Of a stretch of 64,000 nucleotides of DNA, positions 44,209-52,930 are shown piece by piece. Within the stretch, counting starts at the first letter, position 1, and every line of letters begins with the position of its first letter. The position numbers were made by a program, and so were the translations under genes. Below the pieces are notes generated by a model. That model did no database searches. It was not told where the DNA came from and saw only the letters and a list, made by a program, of their open reading frames with translations. The DNA lies in assembly GCA_964612975.1 (NCBI GenBank), contig CAZTGC010000007.1:1-64000 (forward strand), read 5' to 3'. Source of the stretch: NZ13-RE01 sp964612975 (GTDB lineage Bacteria > Dictyoglomota > Dictyoglomia > Dictyoglomales > Dictyoglomaceae).

Positions 44209-45171
44209 TTACCTCCTTGAAGATACTATAAATTTAGGTTCTTCTCCCTTTAATACCAAGATAAGATTTTCTACAGATATTTCTGCCATTTTCTTAATGG
44301 CTTCTTCGGTATGGGCTCCAGTATGAGAAGTTATAACAACATTTTCTAAATCAAATAAAGGCGAATTTTTAGGGGGCTCTTCCTCAAGAACATCTAATCC
44401 TGCCCCAAGGATTCTTTTTCCCTTTAATGCCTTATACAATGCAGTTTCATCTATAATTCCCCCCCTTGAGGTATTAATGATAATTGTAGAATCCTTCATC
44501 ATATTAATTTCCCTCTCGGAAATTAAATGATAAGTATCCTTAGTTAAAGGAATATGAAGGGTTATAATATCAGAATTCTTCAAAAGTTCTTCCAAGGGAA
44601 CATATAAAACTCCTTCCCTTTCTGCCCAAGAATAATCGGGAAAAAGATCATAACAAATTATTCTTAAATCAAAACCCTTTAAAAGTTTTACAACTCTTTT
44701 TCCAATATTTCCTGTTCCAATAACTCCAAGGGTTTTCCCATATAATTCATAACCTATAAATCTTTCCCATGATCCCTCCCGAGATTTTCTATCGGATAAA
44801 GAAATTCCCCTTAAAATAGAGAAAATCAATCCTATAGTCAATTCTGCTACTGCATTAGTATTTGCAAAGGGGGTATTTGTAACTATAATCCCCAACTTTT
44901 TTGTGGTCTCAAGGTCAATATTGTCAACTCCTACTCCATATTTTGAGATAACCTTTAATCTTTCTGTATTCTCTAAGACCTTTGAGGTTAAAGGATCTAT
45001 CCCCACAATGATTCCATCAACATCTCTAATAAGTTTTATAAGTTCATCCTCCCTTAATACTCTTCTATATGGATTGAGAATTACTTCATATCCTTCCATT
45101 TCTAATCTTTCTATATATATTTTTCCTCTCGTCTCAAAGGTTCTTGGAGTTATTAATACTTTAATAGGCAT
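44209..45171 (-). CDS. D-2-hydroxyacid dehydrogenase (phosphoglycerate dehydrogenase/2-ketogluconate reductase type)
   Basis: 320 aa. NAD-binding fold GKTLGVIGTGNIGKRVVKLLKGFDLRIICYD, substrate Arg in NTSRGGIIDETALYKAL, catalytic Glu in GAGLDVLEEEPP and His in VITSHTGAHTEEA, in the order usual for the D-isomer dehydrogenases. The C-terminal ACT domain of SerA is absent. With KDPG aldolase and TRAP genes it probably reduces a keto-sugar acid rather than making serine. Confidence 0.9.
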   Translation of the reverse strand: MPIKVLITPRTFETRGKIYIERLEMEGYEVILNPYRRVLREDELIKLIRDVDGIIVGIDPLTSKVLENTERLKVISKYGVGVDNIDLETTKKLGIIVTNTPFANTNAVAELTIGLIFSILRGISLSDRKSREGSWERFIGYELYGKTLGVIGTGNIGKRVVKLLKGFDLRIICYDLFPDYSWAEREGVLYVPLEELLKNSDIITLHIPLTKDTYHLISEREINMMKDSTIIINTSRGGIIDETALYKALKGKRILGAGLDVLEEEPPKNSPLFDLENVVITSHTGAHTEEAIKKMAEISVENLILVLKGEEPKFIVSSRR

Positions 45172-45189
45172 GTACTAATATCTCCTTTC

Positions 45190-46038
45190 TTAAAATCTCT
45201 TAGGGACTATAGCTTCCCTGGTAAGTTTTAAATTCTCAATGGTTTCATCTAATCTTCTTAGTGCAACTCCTATATAGAGGGCATCAATAATGGATAGTTG
45301 AGCTATACGAGCAGAGGTGCTTTCAGTTCTATAAAAAGTTTCTTCTGAGGATACAGAAAGTTTTATATCCAATACTTTGTCCATGGGAGTTTTGGCATAA
45401 TGGGTTATACCAATGGTGATTGCTCCTCTTTTCTTTGCTAAGGTAAGGGCATCAATTATGTCCTTACTACTTCCTGAAGCAGATATTCCTATTACCACGT
45501 CATTAGGTTCCAATATACTTGCAGACATAGCCTGCATATGGCTATCTATATAGGCTACTGTTGGAATTCCTGTTTTCATAAATTTATGTTGGGCATCTAG
45601 GGCTACAGGTCCAGAACCCCCAACCCCATATATTTGAAGTTGTCTTGCAGAAAAAATAGCAGATATTGCCCTTTCCAATTCCTTTATAGAAAGAATATTC
45701 AAGGTAGCCTCCATGGCTCTAATATTTGCAGAAAAGACCTTTTTTAAAATAGTTTCTAAATCATCTCCTTCTTGAACTGCCTGGTGCACTGTTTTTACAG
45801 GTTGAATTTTTTCCATGGCAAGGGTTATTTTCAATTCTTGGAATCCTCTAAATCCCATTTTTTTACACATCCTTACCACAGTGGCCTCGCTTACTCCAAC
45901 CCTTTCTGCAAACTCTGTTATAGGAAGATGGAGGACCTCTTGCCAATGGGTCAAAATATAATTTGCAACTTTCTCCTCAGAGGCTCGAAGATTTACCTTT
46001 TTTTCTCTTATACTTTCTAATACATTAGACTCCTTCAT
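45190..46038 (-). CDS. RpiR/MurR-family transcriptional regulator
   Basis: 282 aa. N-terminal HTH_6 domain (1-77: EEKVANYILTHWQEVLHLPITEFAERVGVSEATVVRMCKKMGF) and C-terminal SIS domain that binds phosphosugars (LQIYGVGGSGPVALDAQHKFMKTG, GISASGSSKDIIDALTLAKKRGAITIGITH). It is the first gene of the sugar-acid operon and most likely controls it. A strong promoter lies about 110 bp upstream. Confidence 0.93.
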   Translation of the reverse strand: MKESNVLESIREKKVNLRASEEKVANYILTHWQEVLHLPITEFAERVGVSEATVVRMCKKMGFRGFQELKITLAMEKIQPVKTVHQAVQEGDDLETILKKVFSANIRAMEATLNILSIKELERAISAIFSARQLQIYGVGGSGPVALDAQHKFMKTGIPTVAYIDSHMQAMSASILEPNDVVIGISASGSSKDIIDALTLAKKRGAITIGITHYAKTPMDKVLDIKLSVSSEETFYRTESTSARIAQLSIIDALYIGVALRRLDETIENLKLTREAIVPKRF

Positions 46039-46149
46039 TTTTTGTATAAAATTTTCACAATTTATAAATTTTAATCATATTTGAATATATCCTCTATCTA
46101 TGAAAATTTTTTACAAAAACAAAAATTCTTTCTAAATATTGTAATTTTA

Positions 46150-46178
46150 ATAATATAATTTCTTTTGTTTTTTGTCAA
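46150..46178 (-). promoter_or_regulatory. Promoter of the rpiR/TRAP operon
   Basis: On the minus strand TTGACA (46178-46173), 17 bp, TATTAT (46155-46150). Seven genes, rpiR to the SDR, follow with gaps of 2-73 bp, so this promoter could serve them all. Confidence 0.75.
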
Positions 46179-46220
46179 TATCCATATGAAGAAAAATTTT
46201 TACATAATTTAGATTGGGGA

Positions 46221-46250
46221 TTGAACTTCAAGATATAAAACTTTTATAAT
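46221..46250 (+). promoter_or_regulatory. Promoter of the ZIP transporter gene
   Basis: TTGAAC (46221-46226), 18 bp, TATAAT (46245-46250), about 48 bp before the ATG. Confidence 0.65.
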
Positions 46251-46297
46251 ACTATGAGGAAATTTTTGAAGGTTAAATAGATTTTAGGAGGAGAAAA

Positions 46298-47110
46298 ATG
46301 GAATTTTTTAGAAATCTTTCTCCTATGACTCAAGCATTATTTGCTACTTTGTTTACTTGGGGATTTACCGCTCTTGGTTCTGCAGGGGTCTTTCTTACAA
46401 AGGAAATAAATAGGAAAATTTTGGATAGCATGTTGGGATTTGCAAGTGGAGTGATGATCTCTGCGAGTTACTTTTCTTTAATTTCACCTGCTATAGAATT
46501 GGCAAAAAGTAATTCTTCTTTACCCTTTTGGTTTCCAGTAGTTATAGGTTTTTTATTGGGAGGTTTAACTCTCTATATTATAGATAAACTTCTTCCTCAT
46601 CTCCATATAAATTTCCCTGAGGAGAGTAAAGAGGGAATAGTAACCACATGGCGAAGAACCACTTTATTAATTCTTGCTATAACTCTTCACAATATACCTG
46701 AAGGATTAGCGGTAGGTGTTGCTTTTGGAGCTGGAAAATTAGGGAATGAATATACTTCTCTTGCATCTGCTATTGCCCTTGCTATAGGTATGGGACTTCA
46801 AAATTTTCCTGAGGGTCTTGCAGTTTCCATGCCCTTAAGAAGAGAAGGCCTATCTCCTTTTAAAAGTTTCTTCTTTGGACAGCTATCGGGTATTATAGAG
46901 CCTATAGCAGGAGTAATAGGAGCTGTAGTAGTGCTTATTGCAAGACAGATACTTCCATATGCTTTATCTTTTGCAGCGGGGGCAATGATATATGTAGTTG
47001 TAGAAGAGCTTATACCAGAGGCTCAAAGATCAGGAGAAACAGACTTTCCTACAATTGGAGCCCTTTTGGGGTTTGCTATTATGATGTTTCTTGATTTAGC
47101 TTTGGATTAA
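46298..47110 (+). CDS. ZIP-family metal transporter
   Basis: 270 aa with eight predicted membrane helices. The two metal-binding helices carry LHNIPEGLAVGVAFGAG and LQNFPEGLAVSMPLRREG, the signature of GufA/ZupT-type ZIP proteins that import zinc and other divalent metals. A short His-containing loop (LLPHLHINF) lies between helices 3 and 4. TTTTAGGAGGAG precedes the ATG. Confidence 0.92.
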   Translation: MEFFRNLSPMTQALFATLFTWGFTALGSAGVFLTKEINRKILDSMLGFASGVMISASYFSLISPAIELAKSNSSLPFWFPVVIGFLLGGLTLYIIDKLLPHLHINFPEESKEGIVTTWRRTTLLILAITLHNIPEGLAVGVAFGAGKLGNEYTSLASAIALAIGMGLQNFPEGLAVSMPLRREGLSPFKSFFFGQLSGIIEPIAGVIGAVVVLIARQILPYALSFAAGAMIYVVVEELIPEAQRSGETDFPTIGALLGFAIMMFLDLALD

Positions 47111-47140
47111 ATTTTTAATCTAAAAAGGAGGAAATAATAA

Positions 47141-47893
47141 ATGGATAAAAAGGTTGCAATCATTACAGGGGGAGGACAAGGGATTGGAAAAGCTATTGCC
47201 AAGAAATTATTAGAAAATAATATTAAAGTTGTTATAGCAGAAATTGATGAGGAAGCAGGAAAAGAGACAGAAGAAGAATATTCCTCTTTAGGAGATATAA
47301 GGTTTATAAAGACCGATGTTTCAAAAGAAGAAAATGTAAAGAATATGGTGGAGGAAACAGTAAGAGTTTTTGGAAGGATAAATTATCTTATTAATAATGC
47401 AGGAATTGGAATAAATAAGCACATTTTAGAGCTAACTATTGAGGAGTGGAATAAAGTAATTGGAGTGAATTTAACAGGAGCCTTTTTATGTTCCAAATAT
47501 GCTTATCCTTATTTGAAAAGGGAAAATGGTGTAATAATAAATATAGCTTCTACCAGAGCTTTTATGTCTGAGCCCAATACCGAAGCTTATTCTGCCTCAA
47601 AGGGAGGAATCTATGCTTTGAGCCACAACCTTGCCATAAGTCTTGGTCCTGAAATTAGAGTAAACTGTATAAGTCCCGGCTGGATAGAGGTTTCAGAGTG
47701 GAAGAAAAAATCAATAAGAAAACCTCCTGAGCTTACAGAATTAGATCACAAACAACATCCTGTAGGAAGAGTAGGAAAACCCGAAGATATAGCAAGCTTA
47801 GTACTTTACCTGATTTCTGATGAGGCAGGCTTTATTACTGGAGCAAACTTTATAGTAGATGGTGGAATGACAATGAAGATGATTTATTTATAA
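47141..47893 (+). CDS. Short-chain dehydrogenase/reductase
   Basis: 250 aa. TGGGQGIGKAIAKKLL cofactor loop, NNAGIGINK, catalytic Ser/Tyr/Lys in IASTRAFMSEPNTEAYSASKGGIYAL, and ISPGWIEVSEW. It ends DEAGFITGANFIVDGGMTMKMIY. AAAAAGGAGG precedes the ATG 30 bp after the ZIP gene. The substrate is unknown, possibly a sugar or a 3-oxoacyl group. Confidence 0.9.
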   Translation: MDKKVAIITGGGQGIGKAIAKKLLENNIKVVIAEIDEEAGKETEEEYSSLGDIRFIKTDVSKEENVKNMVEETVRVFGRINYLINNAGIGINKHILELTIEEWNKVIGVNLTGAFLCSKYAYPYLKRENGVIINIASTRAFMSEPNTEAYSASKGGIYALSHNLAISLGPEIRVNCISPGWIEVSEWKKKSIRKPPELTELDHKQHPVGRVGKPEDIASLVLYLISDEAGFITGANFIVDGGMTMKMIYL

Positions 47894-47896
47894 AAA

Positions 47897-48925
47897 CTAT
47901 ACTTTATAAACTGGCCCTTCCACCTTATACTTACCTCGAAATTCTGGCTCTTTTAACATAAGAGGAGTGTCAAGATCATGAAAATCAAAGGCTCCTATTC
48001 CGAGGGCAAAATGTACACTTTGATTTACTCCAAGGCTTGATTCTCCCATACATCCAATCATCAATCTTAAATTTGCTGTTTTCACAATTTCTACTATAGC
48101 GAGAGCATCACTTATTCCCGATTTCATAAGTTTTATATTAATATAATCCACTGCCTCTTCCTTTATTAATCTGAAAACATCATATTTTGTTCTTGCACTC
48201 TCATCGGCAGCTACTGGAAAAGGAGAATTCCATCTAACATATTTCAATCCTTCAATATCCGTCATAGCTACAGGTTGTTCGAAAACAGAAATATCAATAC
48301 CTAACTTATAAACTTCTTTAGCAAAATTTACTGCTTCCTTAGGAGTATAGCCTGTATTAGCATCAACTATATATCTACAACCCTTACTAACATCGTAAAT
48401 TGCCATCATTCCTTGAATATCTTCTTCTAAATTCTCTCCTACCTTTATTTTTATCACCCTATGTCCACGGGCGATAATATTTTTGGTCTCTTCAACTCTT
48501 TCTTCAATGGAACCTATACTAATGGTATAATCTGTTTCAATTTCTCTTTTTGCTCCACCAAGAATTTGATAAACAGGCACACCTATTTCCTCTCCAAAAG
48601 CATCTAACACAGCATACTGAACTCCAGCTTTTATACTACTGGCAAATTTTAAAGACTCTGTTTTTTCAAATATTCTCCTATACTCTCTTACATCCATTCC
48701 CACTATCATATCCTGTACTACCCTTTCAAGAGCCATAAGAGCTTCAATCCTCTCTCCATTTACTCTAAAAGAAGGAGAAGCCTCTCCAAAACCTTGGATT
48801 CCATTTTCAAGCTCAATAATAATTTCAATATTTTGTGTATCGTAGGCTATATTATTGGCAATATGAAAGGGCTTAACATATTCAAAAGTGTTAAGTTTAA
48901 ATTTAACTGACTTAATCTTCGCCAT
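47897..48925 (-). CDS. Enolase-superfamily dipeptide epimerase (L-Ala-D/L-Glu epimerase type)
   Basis: 342 aa. N-terminal capping domain, then the barrel with the catalytic Lys pair in HRVIKIKVG, metal ligands in YIVDANTGYTP and FEQPVAMTD, AADESARTKYD, and the second catalytic Lys in YINIKLMKSGIS. The DxD region and length fit muconate-lactonising-type dipeptide epimerases that recycle murein peptides. The start is taken at ATG 48925 (MAKIKS), 10 nt after GGGGG; the ATG at 48934 is only 1-2 nt from that site. It lies just downstream of a broken transglutaminase-like gene. Confidence 0.85.
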   Translation of the reverse strand: MAKIKSVKFKLNTFEYVKPFHIANNIAYDTQNIEIIIELENGIQGFGEASPSFRVNGERIEALMALERVVQDMIVGMDVREYRRIFEKTESLKFASSIKAGVQYAVLDAFGEEIGVPVYQILGGAKREIETDYTISIGSIEERVEETKNIIARGHRVIKIKVGENLEEDIQGMMAIYDVSKGCRYIVDANTGYTPKEAVNFAKEVYKLGIDISVFEQPVAMTDIEGLKYVRWNSPFPVAADESARTKYDVFRLIKEEAVDYINIKLMKSGISDALAIVEIVKTANLRLMIGCMGESSLGVNQSVHFALGIGAFDFHDLDTPLMLKEPEFRGKYKVEGPVYKV

Positions 48926-48940
48926 ACTTTTCATTCCCCC

Positions 48941-50285
48941 TTAAATAGTTGTAAATTCTATCACTTCAATTTTACTCTTAGTGTCAATTATATAATTGTC
49001 TTCTTGTTTTTCAATAATTTCCATTTCTCCAATTTGATTATCATATGGATCAAGGCGCCAGGATATCTTTTTGGGGTAAAAGTCAGATTGAAATTCAGTG
49101 TTTGAAAACATTCTAAATCCATCAAGATTCGTAAAATAAAATAATCTTAGATCTTCATTATCTCTTCTTGCACCCCCAAAGGATAAATCTACAGGCACCC
49201 AACCATAATCTTCAAGATATATCAAAGCCCAATCATGGGGTGAAGCAGAAATAGGAGTGATACTCCATCCTGATTGCCACTTAGCAGGTATACCTACCAT
49301 TCTACATAGGGTTATGAATAAAAGTGCTTGAAAGCCACAATCACCCTTAAAAACTGTAGCAACATATTCAGAAATATTATCATATATAACATAGGGTAAG
49401 ACATAGGAATAATTTACATTAAATGTTATAAAATCATATATTCTTCTTGCTTTAGTAATATCCTCAAGATTTCTTAAATCCTCACCATTAAAGATAATAT
49501 CTATCAAGTTATAAAGATAGGGAGTAAAGACTATATGAGGTGGTTTTTCAGAAAGATCCTCTCCTGATGTTTTTTGGGTATAAAGTTTTTGTATACCTAT
49601 CCATTCATGGATTTTATAGGAGAACTCAATATAAAATTCTTCTGTATCCATTTCCCTGCATACAAACTGTTTTCTGCCCAATCTCATTTGGTGCAATTAG
49701 TGGTTCATGACTTGAGGAAAGTAATCTCACTTATAATTGCTGAAACTCTTCTTTTGGGAAGGGTAACCATACATTAATATTACTATTATTGGGTTTTGTT
49801 CTTTTTATGGATATTTTAGCTCTAACTTGATATGATTTGGTTTTTTGTTTCTTTATTAATTCTGATAATCTATTATCAATTAATTTTCTCCTTTTTTTAT
49901 TTAACTTTAAATCTTCCGTAACCTTCCGCCTTTCTTTAAATTCTTGATAATTAAAGAATAAATTACTATCAAAACGACTTTCATAGAAAGGTACTCCATC
50001 GATATACATCCAATCTAAAATACCTTTCTGGGTTAACTCACAAAATTCCTGAATTGTTAATCCATTAAGCTTTCTCTTAAGTATTTTAAATGCTTCTTTT
50101 TCATTAATTCTATAAGTAGACTTCAAAATCTGCATTCGATAGAGCTCAAAAAGAAGTTTTTTAATCATATCTTGTGGGATATTTTGCCTTAATCTTTCTT
50201 TTATTTCCCTTTCAGCTTTTTTAAAATATCCTTTAATTATGTCCCTCCTAATATCTTCTGGAGTAGGAAAAACTAAAAATTCCAT
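48941..50285 (-). pseudogene. Transglutaminase-like cysteine peptidase gene with multiple frameshifts
   Basis: Two open parts of one gene. The N-terminal part (50285 to 49731, 184 aa) is helical and ends in the beta-rich RAKISIKRTKPNNSNINVWLPFPKEEF that usually precedes the transglutaminase core. The second (49696 to 48941) holds the core with catalytic Cys (KGDCGFQALLFITLCRMVGIPAKWQSGW), His (SPHDWALIYLEDYGWVPVD) and Asp. Between them homologous sequence runs through other frames (IISEITFLKS, then SSHEPLIAPNEIGQKTV), so at least two shifts are needed to rejoin it. The catalytic part could still be translated alone from 49696 but lacks a ribosome site. Confidence 0.75.
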
Positions 50286-50924
50286 TTTTTTTCTTCTCCT
50301 CTTTCTTGCTCTTAGAACTAGTATATTCTATCATTCTTGATATATTTAAAAAACAAGAATTTGTATTGCCCTTTTTGGGATATTAACAAAAGTATGTGAA
50401 AATGAATTTCTGCAAAATAACGACTCTTTTATCTTTTAGTTATTTACTTAGTGCAGAGATAAAAGAGAATGATTATATAATTAATTTATTGGATGATAAG
50501 TTTCATAAATTTGGGATTATTAATTTTTTCGAGTTTAATAGATCGAAGATGAGCAGGGAAGAAAGGTAGTTTTTATATTGAAAGGATTTGAAAAACGATT
50601 ACAGATCAGATATTGACAAAAAAAAAGGGTAAATATATAATAATGGCAAAATTGGGCAAGTGAGGGATATGGTTGCAGGGAATAGTTAAAAAATTGCTGA
50701 AAAATTGAGACTCTATCCTTCAAGGATATACAGAGCTTTATTTTATTCTTCAACTTTGGAAATGTTAATAAATAAAATACAGGGTCGCGAAGATATTCTA
50801 GTAAAAATAATACTACCAATGGAACTCCCTCTTAAGGTATTCTTGTAAAGGGAGGTGATAAATTTTAAAAAACTTTCTTTTAAAATGTAATTTTCAAAAT
50901 TTTAAACATCAAGGAGGGTAAGTA
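50286..50924. other. Intergenic region with oligosaccharide-operon promoter and long leader
   Basis: The left 320 bp has no supported gene. The right half contains a consensus promoter and a leader of about 275 nt. Near the end of the leader CTCCCT (about 50825-50830) can pair with AGGGAG (about 50849-50854) and would mask an AAAGGGAGGTGA ribosome-site-like sequence. That sequence is followed by no valid long frame. A regulatory RNA structure is possible but not demonstrated. Confidence 0.4.
50613..50641 (+). promoter_or_regulatory. Consensus promoter of the oligosaccharide ABC/GH5 operon
   Basis: TTGACA (50613-50618), 17 bp, TATAAT (50636-50641): both hexamers and the spacing match consensus. 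Predicted transcription start is near 50648, about 277 nt before the first ATG. Confidence 0.75.
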
Positions 50925-52865
50925 ATGTATAAAAAAAGATTTTTAATTTTATTTGTTTTATTTTCCCTTCTTCTTCTCTCAGGAATAGTTAGTGGGCAAA
51001 AGGAAAGAGTAGTAAGTTTGCCATTTTGGGATGTGCCTGCGTTAGTTCCATATTACTGGCAAGCTCAACATATTTTAGCACAGGGAACAATTTTTGAAGG
51101 ACTCTATGGATATGCACCAGATCCCAAAGGTTTAGGCGGAGTTAAGGTTATACCAGTTATTGCAGAAAGTGTTAAAATTTCTAAAGATTATAAAGTATGG
51201 ACTTTTAGGTTAAGAAGAGATAAGAAATGGTCTAACGGGGATCCTGTAACTGCAAAAGATTTTGAATGGTCATTCAAATATTATGCAAGTCCAAAGATTC
51301 CAGATCTTCCAGCATGGGCTGGACCCCATCAGTTTGTTGAGAATTTCTGGGCAGTAAAAAGTGGAGCTCTTTCTGAAGATAAACTTGGGGTAAAGGCCCT
51401 TGATGATTATACCTTAGAAATTAGGCTTTCTCAGCCAAGATATGATCTTAAAGAATGGCTATGTGTGTCTCAGGGTGTGCCAATTCATAGAAAATCTGTT
51501 GAGGCAGATTCTGTTAACTGGTGGAGACCTGGAAGAATAGTTTGTAATGGACCATATATTCCAGTATCATGGACTCCTGGAAAAGACATGGTTCTTGTTA
51601 AGAACCCCAACTATGTAGGTGAAAGAGGAAACGTAGATAGGATAGTACTTAAGTTTGGTGGACTTGGATTACAACAATATATGGCAGGAGAACTTGATGC
51701 AGCAATGATAGGCAGTGTTGCAGAATATAGATTTGTACTTGCTGATCCAAAACTTTCAAAAGAGTTCCATGAGGATGTAATGGATGCTTTCTGGAATGGA
51801 ATTCAATGGTCTCGTGGATTTGATCCTATAATGGATAACATAAAATTAAGACAAGCACTTGCTATGGCAATAGATAGAGAGAAGCTCTGTAAGGATGTAT
51901 TAGGAGGAAGAGCATTACCCCTTGCTAAATATTGGCCAAGTGGAAACCCAATTGGCGATAAGATGAAAGAAATACCCTTTGATGTAAAGAAAGCACAACA
52001 ACTTCTTGCAGAGGCGGGATATCCTGGTGGAAGAGGATTAAAGACCTTAGTGTTCTATATAACTGGTGGTGGAGATCCTGTAGCAGAGTTTATAGTTGAT
52101 CAGTGGAAGAAAAATCTTGGTGTTAATGTGATAATTGAGAATATTGAGGGAGGATTATACTGGGGCTCTTATGTATGGCCTAATTTCTCTCCAGATTCTA
52201 AGGCAGGATTTACTGTAATAGGTGCTCCAATGAATTGCTTAGATATTGGAGCATTGATGAAGAACTCCGACCATACTGTTTGGTTTTATGATTTCCCAAC
52301 TTCTGAAAGAAAGAAACGTCATGAGCTTTATCAAGAATTTGATGCATGGCTTAGAAAAGATGGTGGCTTGACTGAAGCAGACTGGAAACCACTTATTGAA
52401 AAGAGGAATACTCTTTATGCAGGATTTAAGAAGATTATAGATAATGAACCAGAAAAATTATGGGTTGAAGATTTAACAAGACCTCCATTGTGGTATGAAC
52501 AGTTTGATGAGCTCTATGATAAGTGGAAAGATGCAAAAACTAGTGCAGAAAAGACCAGTTATTGGAGACTTGCAGGAAGAGTTCTAACAGATAACGAAGG
52601 ATTCCAGTTATGGTACAATAATCTATCTCCTCAAAGTAAACAAGCTTATAGATGGAGATATAAAACACTTAATAGACCATTTACTGAAGCTATAAAGATT
52701 GCCCACTATGCCTTACAATTAATGCAAGATAGATACTATATGGTCCCTGTTTACTTAGCAAAAGCACAATGGGTCAAGAATCCAAAGCTTGAAGGGTTAA
52801 TGCTCTATAAATTCTCTTGGGGTCCTGGATTCTTCAACTTCAAGTATTTGAATCTTAAAGATTAA
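50925..52865 (+). CDS. ABC transporter substrate-binding protein, family 5 (Dpp/Opp type), probably for oligosaccharides
   Basis: 646 aa. Signal peptide (MYKKRFLILFVLFSLLLLSGIVSG), then the large SBP_bac_5 fold: GTIFEGLYGYAPDPKG, YKVWTFRLRRDKKWSNGDPVTAKDFEWSFKYYASP, NIKLRQALAMAIDREKLCKDVLGGRALPLAKYWPSGNP and KAQQLLAEAGYPGGRGLKT. The family transports peptides, nickel or, in thermophiles such as Thermotoga, beta-linked oligosaccharides. Many Trp residues and a GH5 enzyme in the operon favour sugar binding. AAGGAGGG precedes the ATG; a strong terminator follows the stop. Confidence 0.9.
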   Translation: MYKKRFLILFVLFSLLLLSGIVSGQKERVVSLPFWDVPALVPYYWQAQHILAQGTIFEGLYGYAPDPKGLGGVKVIPVIAESVKISKDYKVWTFRLRRDKKWSNGDPVTAKDFEWSFKYYASPKIPDLPAWAGPHQFVENFWAVKSGALSEDKLGVKALDDYTLEIRLSQPRYDLKEWLCVSQGVPIHRKSVEADSVNWWRPGRIVCNGPYIPVSWTPGKDMVLVKNPNYVGERGNVDRIVLKFGGLGLQQYMAGELDAAMIGSVAEYRFVLADPKLSKEFHEDVMDAFWNGIQWSRGFDPIMDNIKLRQALAMAIDREKLCKDVLGGRALPLAKYWPSGNPIGDKMKEIPFDVKKAQQLLAEAGYPGGRGLKTLVFYITGGGDPVAEFIVDQWKKNLGVNVIIENIEGGLYWGSYVWPNFSPDSKAGFTVIGAPMNCLDIGALMKNSDHTVWFYDFPTSERKKRHELYQEFDAWLRKDGGLTEADWKPLIEKRNTLYAGFKKIIDNEPEKLWVEDLTRPPLWYEQFDELYDKWKDAKTSAEKTSYWRLAGRVLTDNEGFQLWYNNLSPQSKQAYRWRYKTLNRPFTEAIKIAHYALQLMQDRYYMVPVYLAKAQWVKNPKLEGLMLYKFSWGPGFFNFKYLNLKD

Positions 52866-52878
52866 CCTTTGATAAAAA

Positions 52879-52910
52879 GGGGGAAAGGGCTTCCCTTTCC
52901 CCCCTTTTTA
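52879..52910 (+). terminator. Intrinsic terminator between binding protein and permeases
   Basis: 11-bp perfect G-C-rich stem (52879-52889 with 52893-52903), 3-nt loop CTT, then C and TTTTT. It lies 13 nt after the binding-protein stop and about 20 nt before the dppB-type start. Confidence 0.93.
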
Positions 52911-52930
52911 ATTAGTAAAGGAGGTAGAAG

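Noticed and set aside
48941..50285. The +1 UAAG skipping idea applied to the transglutaminase-like gene
   Set aside because: Skipping the T there gives AAG-TGA, an immediate stop; rejoining needs several shifts, so this one is ordinary decay.
50535..50819. 94-codon minus-strand open frame upstream of the oligosaccharide operon
   Set aside because: It lies across the promoter and leader, is rich in Phe/Leu/Cys as expected of antisense AT-rich DNA, and has no ribosome site.
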